From: a virus
Virus record (IMG/VR): IMGVR_UViG_3300046454_000154
Span: 1 to 41,424 of that record
DNA: 41,424 nt
Strand: one strand, 5' to 3'
Numbering within the stretch: position 1 is the stretch's first letter; the number at the start of each line of letters is the position of its first letter. Positions 23,326 to 30,426 of this stretch are shown here, in pieces. Made by a program: the position numbers and the translations under genes. The notes below the pieces were generated by a model. That model ran no database searches. It was given only the letters and a program-made list of their open reading frames with translations, and was not told where the DNA came from.

Positions 23326-24100
23326 GCTGTTTCTGAAACGGAGTGCGATGCCTTCTGATTGTGAAAGCCTGATTGACTTTGACTGTCTGATAACAGACGA
23401 AGGAAAGCCAGTGATACTTTATAAGAGACTGGATGAAGACCTAAGAGATTTATTATGGGCAGTGCAGCATGTGAAGTTTAATACAGGCAAGCGAACGCTG
23501 GGGTTGCAAAGTACGAGTACGATATTCGGGTATAGTCCGAAGCTAACGGTTCGCAGAGACTATTGCACAGCTACAAGCATGAGCAGAGAGTTTCCGAAAC
23601 CTCATTCTATAATTTGCAGGCAAGCAGAGCTTGTAAGTAAGTATTATAAAAAATACTTTCCAGACACTTATGTAGCACATGAGCAGGTAGTAACAGAAAA
23701 GGTGCTGCCAGCTTGGAGGATTCCTAATTCAGTGTTTACGTCCGGCATTGTAAATAAGAACAGTGTGCTGAAATATCATCATGATGCAGGTAACTTCAAA
23801 GGAGTAATGAGCAATATGATTGTGATGAAGCATGATGTTGAAGGAGGCAATCTTGCAGTTCCAGAATACGGCATCACACTTGAGGTTGCCAACAATACGC
23901 TGGTGATTTTCGATGGGCAGTTAATCATGCATGGAGTGACACCGATAAAATACTTGAGTGAGCAGAGCTACCGATACAGCGTTGTGTATTATACGTTGCA
24001 GCAGATGTGGAAGTGTCTGCCAGTAGAGCAGGAGAAGCAAAGAATAAGAGAAGTAAAACTAACCAGAGAAAAAAAGAGATTGAAACATGCAGCAGATTGA
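23285..24100 (+). CDS. TET/JBP-type 2-oxoglutarate/Fe(II) dioxygenase
   Basis: 271 residues. The iron triad is visible: His165-x-Asp167 in YHHDAGNF and His216 in LIMHGV, with Arg230 (SYRYSVVYY) placed for 2-oxoglutarate. Flanking phrases FGYSPK, FTSGIVNKNSVLKY, GGNLAVPEYGI and NNTLVIFDGQ match the phage TET/JBP family as I know it. These enzymes hydroxylate the 5-methyl of cytosine (TET) or thymine (JBP) in DNA. No cytosine methyltransferase is in the window, so either one lies elsewhere or thymine is the target. Gene order places it between two ParB-like proteins and a likely base glycosyltransferase. Confidence 0.85.
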   Translation: MKRIELRRKPIEDKLFLKRSAMPSDCESLIDFDCLITDEGKPVILYKRLDEDLRDLLWAVQHVKFNTGKRTLGLQSTSTIFGYSPKLTVRRDYCTATSMSREFPKPHSIICRQAELVSKYYKKYFPDTYVAHEQVVTEKVLPAWRIPNSVFTSGIVNKNSVLKYHHDAGNFKGVMSNMIVMKHDVEGGNLAVPEYGITLEVANNTLVIFDGQLIMHGVTPIKYLSEQSYRYSVVYYTLQQMWKCLPVEQEKQRIREVKLTREKKRLKHAAD

Positions 24101-24824
24101 AGAGACCGTACTGCCGATATTCATTGGTAGTAAGAACAGAATAAACTTTCCAATGAGCAAGCTCCTGATAGGAGCTTTTTTGTTTGTAGAGCCACAGGAT
24201 TATGACCAGTACAAAATGATGTACGGCAAGCAGTATCAGATTGTGAGACTTGGAGCGGACAATATGGGGTTCGCTTATATGTTAAATTCAATGCTTGAGT
24301 TCGCACAGATTAAACAGTTCAGTGAGTATATGTTTGTTGATGATGATGTTCTTGGATGGAAGAGAAGAGACAACAGCAAATGCACGATAGAAGAAATTTA
24401 TCAGAGTGCGAAGGAGCAGATGAATGAACACAACTATGGACAGGTGATGGTGAGTTTCGCTGGACATAATTGGATGCACAAAACAGGAGTTACAAAAGAA
24501 AACATCGGTGCATGGTGCATGGTATTAAACAATACATACCAATTGTCAAAAGCAGGAGGATATGATAAAGAATTAAAAATCTTCAATGACTGGGATATGT
24601 CTGCCAGATTGATTAAGGCAGGATTCAGAACTGCTTGCATATATGCTTATCAGTTTGCACATAAGATGAAAAGTAGAGACGGAGGTGCAGCAGAAATATA
24701 CAAGCAGAATGAGAACATGGAAGTTGCAGCCGATTACCTTATAGCGAAGTACGGAGATAAGGCGGTGAGAAAAGTTGTTGAGCATGGACAAACAGAGGTG
24801 AGATTTAATTGGAAAAAATTATGA
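24087..24824 (+). CDS. TET/JBP-associated glycosyltransferase-like protein (GT-A)
   Basis: 245 residues, overlapping the oxygenase gene by 14 bases. IFIGSKNRINFPMSKLL opens the fold, FVEPQDYDQY follows, and YMFVDDDVLGW carries the metal-binding DDD (85-87). Further on come MVSFAGHNWM and IFNDWDMSARLIKAGF, where the D-W-D/E helix fits a GT-A catalytic region. This pattern resembles the glycosyltransferases found beside phage TET/JBP enzymes, which sugar-modify the hydroxylated base. Order and overlap strongly support that partnership. The sugar donor is unknown. Confidence 0.75.
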   Translation: MQQIEETVLPIFIGSKNRINFPMSKLLIGAFLFVEPQDYDQYKMMYGKQYQIVRLGADNMGFAYMLNSMLEFAQIKQFSEYMFVDDDVLGWKRRDNSKCTIEEIYQSAKEQMNEHNYGQVMVSFAGHNWMHKTGVTKENIGAWCMVLNNTYQLSKAGGYDKELKIFNDWDMSARLIKAGFRTACIYAYQFAHKMKSRDGGAAEIYKQNENMEVAADYLIAKYGDKAVRKVVEHGQTEVRFNWKKL

Positions 24825-25282
24825 AAACATATACAGAAGTCAAGACGACAGAAGCGTTCCCAGCAGACAGAACGAAGCACTACTTTGCATTGCACAGATT
24901 AGAGACCAAGCCAGAAGGAACATTGCCGAATTATACTTGGAGTGAAGAAAGTCACGGTACGTTTTATTATAATGGTATTGGCTGGCAGTTGCAAATAAAC
25001 GGAGCATGTAGCACTATAATGGAAAGCCAGCCGAATGAATCAGTGGTATGGCTGAAAGAGCAGGAGCAGGAAGAAGAGCCGAAACCAGTTATTGTTGGAC
25101 ACCTGAATCGAGAGTTCGGATATAATTATCATTTGCCGATACCGAAAGGTTCAGAGGTGTTTGAGTTCAATGACAGATATTATTTCATAATCACTCCAGA
25201 GAATGAAAAGCTGCCAAAGCAGGAGATGAGATTTTATAAAGAAACATTAAAACCATGCATAGATTTTATTGTAAATAATTAA
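24821..25282 (+). CDS. Hypothetical protein
   Basis: 153 residues from ATG 24821 (ATGA overlap; 24809 rejected). Contains FALHRLETKPEG and GTFYYNGIGWQLQINGACST, then a Glu/Gln-rich linker and a second beta-rich part (YNYHLPIPKGSEVFEFNDRY). No family recognised. Placed at the end of the modification cassette. Confidence 0.55.
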   Translation: MKTYTEVKTTEAFPADRTKHYFALHRLETKPEGTLPNYTWSEESHGTFYYNGIGWQLQINGACSTIMESQPNESVVWLKEQEQEEEPKPVIVGHLNREFGYNYHLPIPKGSEVFEFNDRYYFIITPENEKLPKQEMRFYKETLKPCIDFIVNN

Positions 25283-25294
25283 AGCCAAAATAAA

Positions 25295-25573
25295 ATGAAG
25301 CAATTAAGTTACACGATGCTTGTGAAGTACAAGGGAGACCCAGATACTAAAGCATGGAGTGAGACGAATACTGAATGGGTTGAAGACAGCGTGACTGCAC
25401 AACAGGATGCAGAAAGGATATTGAAAAGATTTAATTCCTCACGAAGAGAAGCAGAAAAGGAAAGGCAGCTTGTGAAGGCATGGGAAGTTGCAGATGCAGA
25501 CCAGCCATTAAAACATCAATGGGGTAAGCTATCTCTTGTTACAGAGAAGGGAGGCTTTGATAGAATGATGTGA
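25295..25573 (+). CDS. Small hypothetical protein
   Basis: 92 residues. Beta start (QLSYTMLVKYKGD) and a charged helical middle (DAERILKRFNSSRREAEKER). Ends at the TGA in ATGATGTGAA. A zinc-ribbon-like frame without a start codon (25569-25682) begins right at this stop. Confidence 0.5.
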   Translation: MKQLSYTMLVKYKGDPDTKAWSETNTEWVEDSVTAQQDAERILKRFNSSRREAEKERQLVKAWEVADADQPLKHQWGKLSLVTEKGGFDRMM

Positions 25574-25682
25574 AATATGCGGAGTAACAGGAAAGAGGTA
25601 TTCGCTTGGAGGTAATGTCCAGATTGATGCGAAGTACAAAAAGAAATATGAACACATGTGTCCAGCTAAAAGAATAAACTAA
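25569..25682 (+). other. Orphan zinc-ribbon-like reading frame
   Basis: 37 codons with protein-like content, CEICGVTGKRYSLGGNVQ then YEHMCPAKRIN, and a Cys pair near the start. There is a TGA just upstream in frame and no usable start codon. It would join the preceding gene by a +1 shift at ATG-A-TGT, or a base has been lost from an original ATG TGT GAA. Coding is uncertain. Confidence 0.4.
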
Positions 25683-25750
25683 ATGGTTTATATTCTTCTC
25701 GCGGACATGGTAGCTAATAGAAAAAGTAACAATCAAATCTTAATATAAAA

Positions 25751-26488
25751 ATGAAACCAGTAGAATTTAAAGACCAGAACATTGTGATGCATAAACCTGC
25801 AAACATGACTGATGCAGAGTGCGGAGCATTGCCCAGTAAGAAGAGCATGTATCTTGAAAAGTACCCACAGTTTGAAAGTGTGTGGGAACTGGAAGCAGGA
25901 GACGAAGAGAAGCTCCGGCAATCGAAACGGATAAGGCTGATGATAGTTGGAAGTGGTATGCCTCCAGTTGGATTGTCAGTAGAAGAGCCAGAAGAGAATC
26001 GTGATACAAGGCAGGCAACAGGAGTGGAGTTGATTGCAATGGAAAGACAGGAGCAGATAAGTAAGCATGGCTATCACTCTGCACATGACTGGGGGCATCA
26101 TCATGGTGAGCTTCGATTAGTGGCTGCAATACTTGCGACAAATGGAACAAACTCAAAAGTTGTCTCTGACTATGGTGGAGATTTTCAATCTGGATTAAAT
26201 GTTTGGGGACTTGAAAACAAGCTGACTGGAGACCAGAATAAAATTCATCGTCTTCAAGTAGCAGGAGCATTGATTGCAGCAGAGATAGACAGGTTGCAGG
26301 CGATAGAGAATGCAGCCAGTGAGCAGGTAGAAGTGTTCTACATAGGAGAGGATGAGTTCAGCAGGAAGTGCTATAAGGCGAAGGACGGACGGATATATGC
26401 AGATGTTGAAGGGGATGGCATTTTGTATTCAACGACCAGCGAAGGAGAGCCGATAGAGCCAGTGAACAATGTTAAAATAATAGGCTGA
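25751..26488 (+). CDS. Conserved phage hypothetical protein
   Basis: 245 residues. The centre, ELIAMERQEQISKHGYHSAH, then GELRLVAAIL and HRLQVAGALIAAEIDRLQ, follows a common phage pattern (E-R-x-x-Q-I-x-x-x-G-w ... H ... G-E-L-x-x-A-A ... K-A-G-A-L-I-A-A-E-I-D-R-L) of unknown function, sometimes likened to all-alpha nucleotide hydrolases. The N- and C-terminal flanks (about 80 and 55 residues) are extra. Gene preceded by a 68-base untranslated stretch with a small stem-loop. Confidence 0.6.
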   Translation: MKPVEFKDQNIVMHKPANMTDAECGALPSKKSMYLEKYPQFESVWELEAGDEEKLRQSKRIRLMIVGSGMPPVGLSVEEPEENRDTRQATGVELIAMERQEQISKHGYHSAHDWGHHHGELRLVAAILATNGTNSKVVSDYGGDFQSGLNVWGLENKLTGDQNKIHRLQVAGALIAAEIDRLQAIENAASEQVEVFYIGEDEFSRKCYKAKDGRIYADVEGDGILYSTTSEGEPIEPVNNVKIIG

Positions 26489-26721
26489 TGGAAGTGATAA
26501 GATATTTTTGGCAGGGAGTAAGAATCATTTGGTATTCAATGTTCCCGACATGGATTATTCTTGAGAGAAAGTTCGTGAGTTACTTGGATGCAAGTAGAAT
26601 GATTAATGAAAGTAGTGGCAAGCCAGCAGAAGATAAATGGGTTCTGGATACGGAGAAGGAGGATGGCAACAGTGAGTATGGAATGGTTTATTTGTGCAGG
26701 AAGAAAAGGAGGTTGCAGTGA
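26488..26721 (+). CDS. Small hypothetical protein
   Basis: 77 residues; the ATG shares its A with the previous TGA. A hydrophobic, Trp-rich N-terminus (IRYFWQGVRIIWYSMFPTWI) may touch the membrane; the rest is polar with a basic end (CRKKRRLQ). No family recognised. Confidence 0.5.
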   Translation: MEVIRYFWQGVRIIWYSMFPTWIILERKFVSYLDASRMINESSGKPAEDKWVLDTEKEDGNSEYGMVYLCRKKRRLQ

Positions 26722-27059
26722 AAGACAATCTTAAAGAGCCGTGCAAAGAATGTCCGTTCAGAAAGACTTCGCTCAAGGGATGGCTTGGTGGAGAGTTGAC
26801 AGCAAAGCAGACACATGACATGGTGTTGGGTGAGGCAGACTTTGCTTGTCACAAGACACGGAGCAAACCGTTGGATAAGATGAGCCGATGCAAGGGTAGT
26901 CAGATATTTTTGCTGAATCATTGTAAGCTGCCAAAGTTTAATCAGCCGTTGGCTAAAGCATTGAAGCAGACAGAGAGAGAAGGACATAAGGAGAATGATT
27001 ATTTAGGATTCGATTTCATAGAGCATCATGAAGGAGGTTATAAACGGAAACAAAAATGA
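26718..27059 (+). CDS. DUF6283-like cysteine-rich protein
   Basis: 113 residues from GTG 26718, chosen for its GTGA overlap and strong AAAGGAGG upstream; 26694 is a longer alternative. PCKECPFRKTSLKGWLGG, then ADFACHKTRSK and MSRCKGSQIFLLN, match the order of DUF6283-type proteins (P-C-x-x-C-P-x-R ... F-x-C-H-K ... C-x-G). The Cys/His set suggests metal or Fe-S binding. Function unknown. Confidence 0.65.
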   Translation: MKDNLKEPCKECPFRKTSLKGWLGGELTAKQTHDMVLGEADFACHKTRSKPLDKMSRCKGSQIFLLNHCKLPKFNQPLAKALKQTEREGHKENDYLGFDFIEHHEGGYKRKQK

Positions 27060-27643
27060 GCAGCAGAGAGAGAATTGATAAAGGTGATTGCTTCAAATCG
27101 AATGGAGAATTATTCGAGAGACAATGGGGTAAGCTGGGAGCATTACTTGTGCATGGAATATGTAAGGGAGCAGGAGGAGAGATAAAGGATATTCCGTTCG
27201 TGCATTGTTGGATTGAATATCAGGGCATCGTGATTGATGAGAGCAATGGAAGAAAGGTTACAGCCAGAATAGAAGACTACTATCGCATCGGAAGGATAAT
27301 GTACACAGAAAAGTACACACTCAAAGAAGCGGAGCGTAAGATGTTTGAGACAGGAATGTGGGGATGCTGGACAGAGAAGCTACACAGAGTTTGTGATGAG
27401 GCAGTGAGAGCGGTGATGAGAAGAAGGGCTTCGTTGAAGGCAAAAGAAAAAAAAGTAGCTTTGCCCTCAAATCAAATCAAAAATGAGGAAAGATACCCAG
27501 CCAAAAGGCAAAGCAAAGCAGAGACCAGAAAAAGTGTCTCCAGCCGACAAAAAACATCAGAAACAAGGAAAATCACAGGAACAGACACCAGCACAAACAG
27601 AGTCGTCCACAGCGAAGGAAACGGTCAGAAAAAGCTATCCTAA
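27056..27643 (+). CDS. Hypothetical phage protein with disordered tail
   Basis: 195 residues. Residues 1-125 form the recognisable part: KGDCFKSNGELF, LLVHGICKGAGG, PFVHCWIEYQGIVIDESNG and DYYRIGRI, with the arrangement D-C ... L-x-H-G ... H-x-W-x-E ... V-I-D of an unnamed phage family. The last ~60 residues are Lys/Arg/Thr/Ser-rich and probably disordered. The downstream terminase frame is also open beneath this tail from 27483. Confidence 0.55.
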   Translation: MSSRERIDKGDCFKSNGELFERQWGKLGALLVHGICKGAGGEIKDIPFVHCWIEYQGIVIDESNGRKVTARIEDYYRIGRIMYTEKYTLKEAERKMFETGMWGCWTEKLHRVCDEAVRAVMRRRASLKAKEKKVALPSNQIKNEERYPAKRQSKAETRKSVSSRQKTSETRKITGTDTSTNRVVHSEGNGQKKLS

Positions 27644-27665
27644 TCGTGGCAATAAGAGCGTAACA

Positions 27666-28013
27666 ATGGCGAATGTGACCGAACGTAATAAAAAGGCGAT
27701 GGTAGAAGCCCTGCAAGCGTCATTAGGTATCGTTACAACAGCGTTAAATGTTTGTACGGAGAAAGGGGTAGCGGTGAGCAGGACACAGTTCTACCAGTGG
27801 ATGAAGGACGACCCAGCCTTTGTAGAGCAGGTGAACCAAGTGAAGGAAATGCAGTTGGATTTTGCGGAGAGCCAGCTATTGAAGAAAGTAAAGCTGGGGG
27901 ATGCGACATGCACAATCTTCTACTTGAAGACGCAAGGCAAAGGAAGAGGATATATTGAGCGGAGTGAGACAGCGATTCTTGGAGCGATAAAAACGAACAT
28001 CACAATCGAGTAG
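27666..28013 (+). CDS. Terminase small subunit (putative)
   Basis: 115 residues from ATG 27666; the frame is open up to ATG 27483, which would overlap the previous gene by 161 bases and add a Lys/Gln-rich tail. The core NKKAMVEALQASLGIVTTAL, RTQFYQWMKDDPAFVEQV, LDFAESQLLKKVKLGDATCT and FYLKTQGKGRGYIER is the pattern of Bacteroidota phage small terminases with an N-terminal HTH. It would recognise phage DNA for packaging with the large subunit encoded ~800 bases downstream. Ends TAGTAA. Confidence 0.75.
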   Translation: MANVTERNKKAMVEALQASLGIVTTALNVCTEKGVAVSRTQFYQWMKDDPAFVEQVNQVKEMQLDFAESQLLKKVKLGDATCTIFYLKTQGKGRGYIERSETAILGAIKTNITIE

Positions 28014-28037
28014 TAACAATTAAACAATCAAAATAAA

Positions 28038-28349
28038 ATGCCATTTAATAATCCAAAAGAAGAGTACACGGAAAGAAGAGGTAAGATAGCAGAGAATAAT
28101 GTAATTGTTCTCAAGGGGCTTATGAAAGAACTTGCAAACCCAGACATCGAGCTATCAGTTGCAGTGGTAACTAAAACCGATACAGGAGAAGTCGGTGTTA
28201 TCTTCGACAAGAAAAATGTAGATAAGGTTGACCTTGTAACAATGCTTTACAAGATTGCTGACAATGCAAACGAAACATTGAGCTTGGAGCAGCGAAAAAT
28301 AATAACAGACAGAAGCGGATGGGGAAGGAAAGGAGAAAAAGATGTGTGA
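28038..28349 (+). CDS. Hypothetical protein
   Basis: 103 residues, start context CAATCAAAATAAAATG. Contains VIVLKGLMKEL and a strand pair (SVAVVTKTDTGEVGVIFD), then a helix and a basic tail. No family recognised. It lies between the terminase subunits. Confidence 0.5.
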   Translation: MPFNNPKEEYTERRGKIAENNVIVLKGLMKELANPDIELSVAVVTKTDTGEVGVIFDKKNVDKVDLVTMLYKIADNANETLSLEQRKIITDRSGWGRKGEKDV

Positions 28350-28668
28350 GCATTGTGACCCAGACCCAGAAGAAACGAAGGAGTTCAGATTAAGTCTTAT
28401 AGAAGATGTTCGACAGAAGGAGGATGGAGCTTATAGAATCGCGTTCGAGCATAGTTCGGTAAGTGAACGAACGACAGAGTTGCTGATGAGCGTGATAAAA
28501 ATAATATTGAAAGAAGAGTTCGACAGCAAGGCAGTGCAGGTAGAGAAGATAGGAGAGAGTGAACGTATTTGGTTCTATACACAGTCCAAAGCAAAAGTGC
28601 TTCGAGCGATTGAAGCGGTTAATGAAATGCAATGCATTCGTGAAAGAAGAATTGCACAATTGAATTAA
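28342..28668 (+). CDS. Hypothetical protein
   Basis: 108 residues, 8-base overlap upstream. Begins MCEHCDPDPEET, with one Cys pair; a helix-strand-helix body follows (ELLMSVIKIILKEEF, ERIWFYTQSKAKVLRAIEAV). No family recognised. Last gene before the terminator/promoter region. Confidence 0.5.
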   Translation: MCEHCDPDPEETKEFRLSLIEDVRQKEDGAYRIAFEHSSVSERTTELLMSVIKIILKEEFDSKAVQVEKIGESERIWFYTQSKAKVLRAIEAVNEMQCIRERRIAQLN

Positions 28669-28672
28669 GAGC

Positions 28673-28695
28673 ATTGTCGCGCCTGTCACGACAAT
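28673..28695 (+). promoter_or_regulatory. Stem-loop upstream of terminase
   Basis: Perfect 7-bp inverted repeat ATTGTCG (28673-28679) and CGACAAT (28689-28695) with a 9-base loop, and no T-tract. It starts 5 bases after a gene ends. Could be an operator, RNA structure or packaging-related site. Confidence 0.45.
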
Positions 28696-28710
28696 TAAGT
28701 GGGGTAGAAT

Positions 28711-28750
28711 GGCTGGTGATGGGTTCATATCCATTGCCAGCTTTCTTTTT
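28711..28750 (+). terminator. Intrinsic terminator before large terminase
   Basis: Stem GCTGGTGATGG (28712-28722) pairs with CCATTGCCAGC (28731-28741) with two G-U pairs, then TTTCTTTTT (28742-28750). Confidence 0.7.
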
Positions 28751-28768
28751 CATATCCCGAATCATTTG

Positions 28769-28776
28769 TATGTTTG
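28769..28776 (+). promoter_or_regulatory. Bacteroidota-type -7 box TATGTTTG
   Basis: Matches TAnnTTTG and lies 30 bases before the terminase ATG, just after a terminator. No convincing -33 element. Probable start of the late packaging operon. Confidence 0.6.
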
Positions 28777-28806
28777 CCGAAATGACAATCAAACAAGTGG
28801 ACGTAC

Positions 28807-30141
28807 ATGGTAAACATTACTTTTAAGAAAGAGAAAGTAAACCCAGTTTACCGACCGTACATCAATACAAACAATCCTTATGAAATTTACTGGGGAGGAG
28901 GAGGAAGCGGAAAGAGCTTCTTTATCGCCCAGAAGAATCTTATCAAATGCTTGGGGAGCAGAAGATATAGATTAGTGTTCAGCAGAAAGCAAGCGGTAGA
29001 TATACGCGATAGTCAATTCTTGTTGTTCAAAGATTTAATCGAGAGCTATAAGTTGCAGCCATTGTTCCATGTGAAAGAATCGAGCATGGACATCATGTGC
29101 GTGAATGGCAACAGTATGCTGGCAGCAGGAATGGACGACCCAGAAAAGATTAAGTCTATTCAGAAGCCAACAGACATCTGGATGGAAGAGATAACGGAGT
29201 TCGACTATGAAGACTTTGAGCAGTTCGATTTAAGGTTGCGTGGAGAAGCAGGAGAGACCCGTCAGTTGTTTGCCAGCTTCAATCCAATCAATGAAGAGCA
29301 TTGGGTGAAGAAGGAGCTATTTGATAAGCCGTTGAAGAATGGAAAGTATGTGCATACAACGTACAAGGATAATCAGCACATAGACCAGCGAGAGTATGAA
29401 GAGAAGCTGAACAGAATGTCTCCGCACAATCAGCGTATCTACAAGGAAGGCAAATGGGGGCTGCTAAGAACAGGGATGGAGTTCTACCCAGCGTTCGATG
29501 CGATGGTGCATGTGAGTGACAAAGCATTGTACGAGCCAGACAGTGCGATTCATCTGACGTTCGATATGAACGTGAATCCATACATGACGCTGCTTGTGAA
29601 TCAGATCAGGTTCATGCCAGAGACCAAGAGAGTGAGAGTGACACAGATTGATGAAATATGCTTACCTCACCCGTTGAATAAGACCCGATATGTGTGCGAG
29701 AGATTCATGCGAGACTATGCAGACCATAATGCAGGATTGTTCTACTATGGAGATGCTACCAGCAAGAAAGGAAACACAATGACGGAGGATGAGGTGAAGC
29801 ATGACTACGACATTGTAGAAAATGTTTGCAGAAGGAAACTGAACAACGGTTCGTTCAGAGTGAACAAAGCAAATCCCCCAGTACTGAAAAGGAAAGACTT
29901 CATGGATGATTTGTTCAGAGGCAATACAGCGATAGACTATTTGATTCATCCGAAGTGCAAGAACACAATCAATGACTATCTGTATTTGAAGGAGGGAGCA
30001 GACGGTAAGAAGTTCAAGGAGAAGGAAGAGAATAAAATCACTGGAGCTAAGTTCGAGAAGTACGGACATTGCAGTGATGCAGAAGAATATTTCTTTTGCT
30101 ATGCGTTCGAGAATATCATGAGACAGTACGAGCGGAGATAA
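28807..30141 (+). CDS. terL: Terminase large subunit
   Basis: 444 residues, normal length. Walker A GGGGSGKS at 30-37 (YWGGGGSGKSFFIAQ), Walker B region TDIWMEEITEF (122-132) with catalytic Glu, a coupling segment LFASFNPIN, and a C-terminal nuclease part starting around IHLTFDMNVNP (Asp near 252) and ending before KFEKYGHCSDAEEYF. It powers DNA translocation into the prohead and cuts the concatemer, with the small subunit and portal. All key motifs are visible. Confidence 0.95.
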   Translation: MVNITFKKEKVNPVYRPYINTNNPYEIYWGGGGSGKSFFIAQKNLIKCLGSRRYRLVFSRKQAVDIRDSQFLLFKDLIESYKLQPLFHVKESSMDIMCVNGNSMLAAGMDDPEKIKSIQKPTDIWMEEITEFDYEDFEQFDLRLRGEAGETRQLFASFNPINEEHWVKKELFDKPLKNGKYVHTTYKDNQHIDQREYEEKLNRMSPHNQRIYKEGKWGLLRTGMEFYPAFDAMVHVSDKALYEPDSAIHLTFDMNVNPYMTLLVNQIRFMPETKRVRVTQIDEICLPHPLNKTRYVCERFMRDYADHNAGLFYYGDATSKKGNTMTEDEVKHDYDIVENVCRRKLNNGSFRVNKANPPVLKRKDFMDDLFRGNTAIDYLIHPKCKNTINDYLYLKEGADGKKFKEKEENKITGAKFEKYGHCSDAEEYFFCYAFENIMRQYERR

Positions 30142-30384
30142 GTGATGGAGATGTATCGGCTATTCAAGAGCAAGTTCTTTGCAGGAACAATCAGCACAGC
30201 AGACCAGTTCTTGATTGATAGTGCATCATTCGTAACGCGGATAGAGATGATGCAGATACTTGAGCTTTACAGCATAGACGAATTGCAGATATTGATACAC
30301 CAGGATGCGATAGGATGCAAGTTGTACGCTTCGCTCCGGCAGTACTTTGTTGACAGAGCCAGAAACGAAGAGAGTGAGCATTGA
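30142..30384 (+). CDS. Hypothetical protein between terminase and portal
   Basis: 80 residues from GTG 30142, directly after the terminase TAA; ATG 30145 is equally good. Helical (MMQILELYSIDELQILIHQ). No family recognised. Location suggests a packaging accessory, but nothing more can be said. Confidence 0.5.
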   Translation: MMEMYRLFKSKFFAGTISTADQFLIDSASFVTRIEMMQILELYSIDELQILIHQDAIGCKLYASLRQYFVDRARNEESEH

Positions 30385-30395
30385 AAAGAATAATT

Positions 30396-30403
30396 TATAT
30401 TTG
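30396..30403 (+). promoter_or_regulatory. Bacteroidota-type -7 box TATATTTG before portal gene
   Basis: Exact TAnnTTTG in the 42-base gap before the portal ATG (30427), giving a short leader. No good -33 TTG at the expected spacing. Confidence 0.6.
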
Positions 30404-30426
30404 ACCCGAATAAAAACAAACCAGCT

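Noticed and set aside
25660-25705. Stem-loop AGAATAAAC/GTTTATATTCT as terminator
   Set aside because: The stem needs a 2-base bulge and no T-tract follows, so it is only a weak hairpin.
29288-29581. Reverse-strand open frames over terminase, portal and other genes
   Set aside because: All lie antisense to strongly coding + strand genes and show no domain or start signal.
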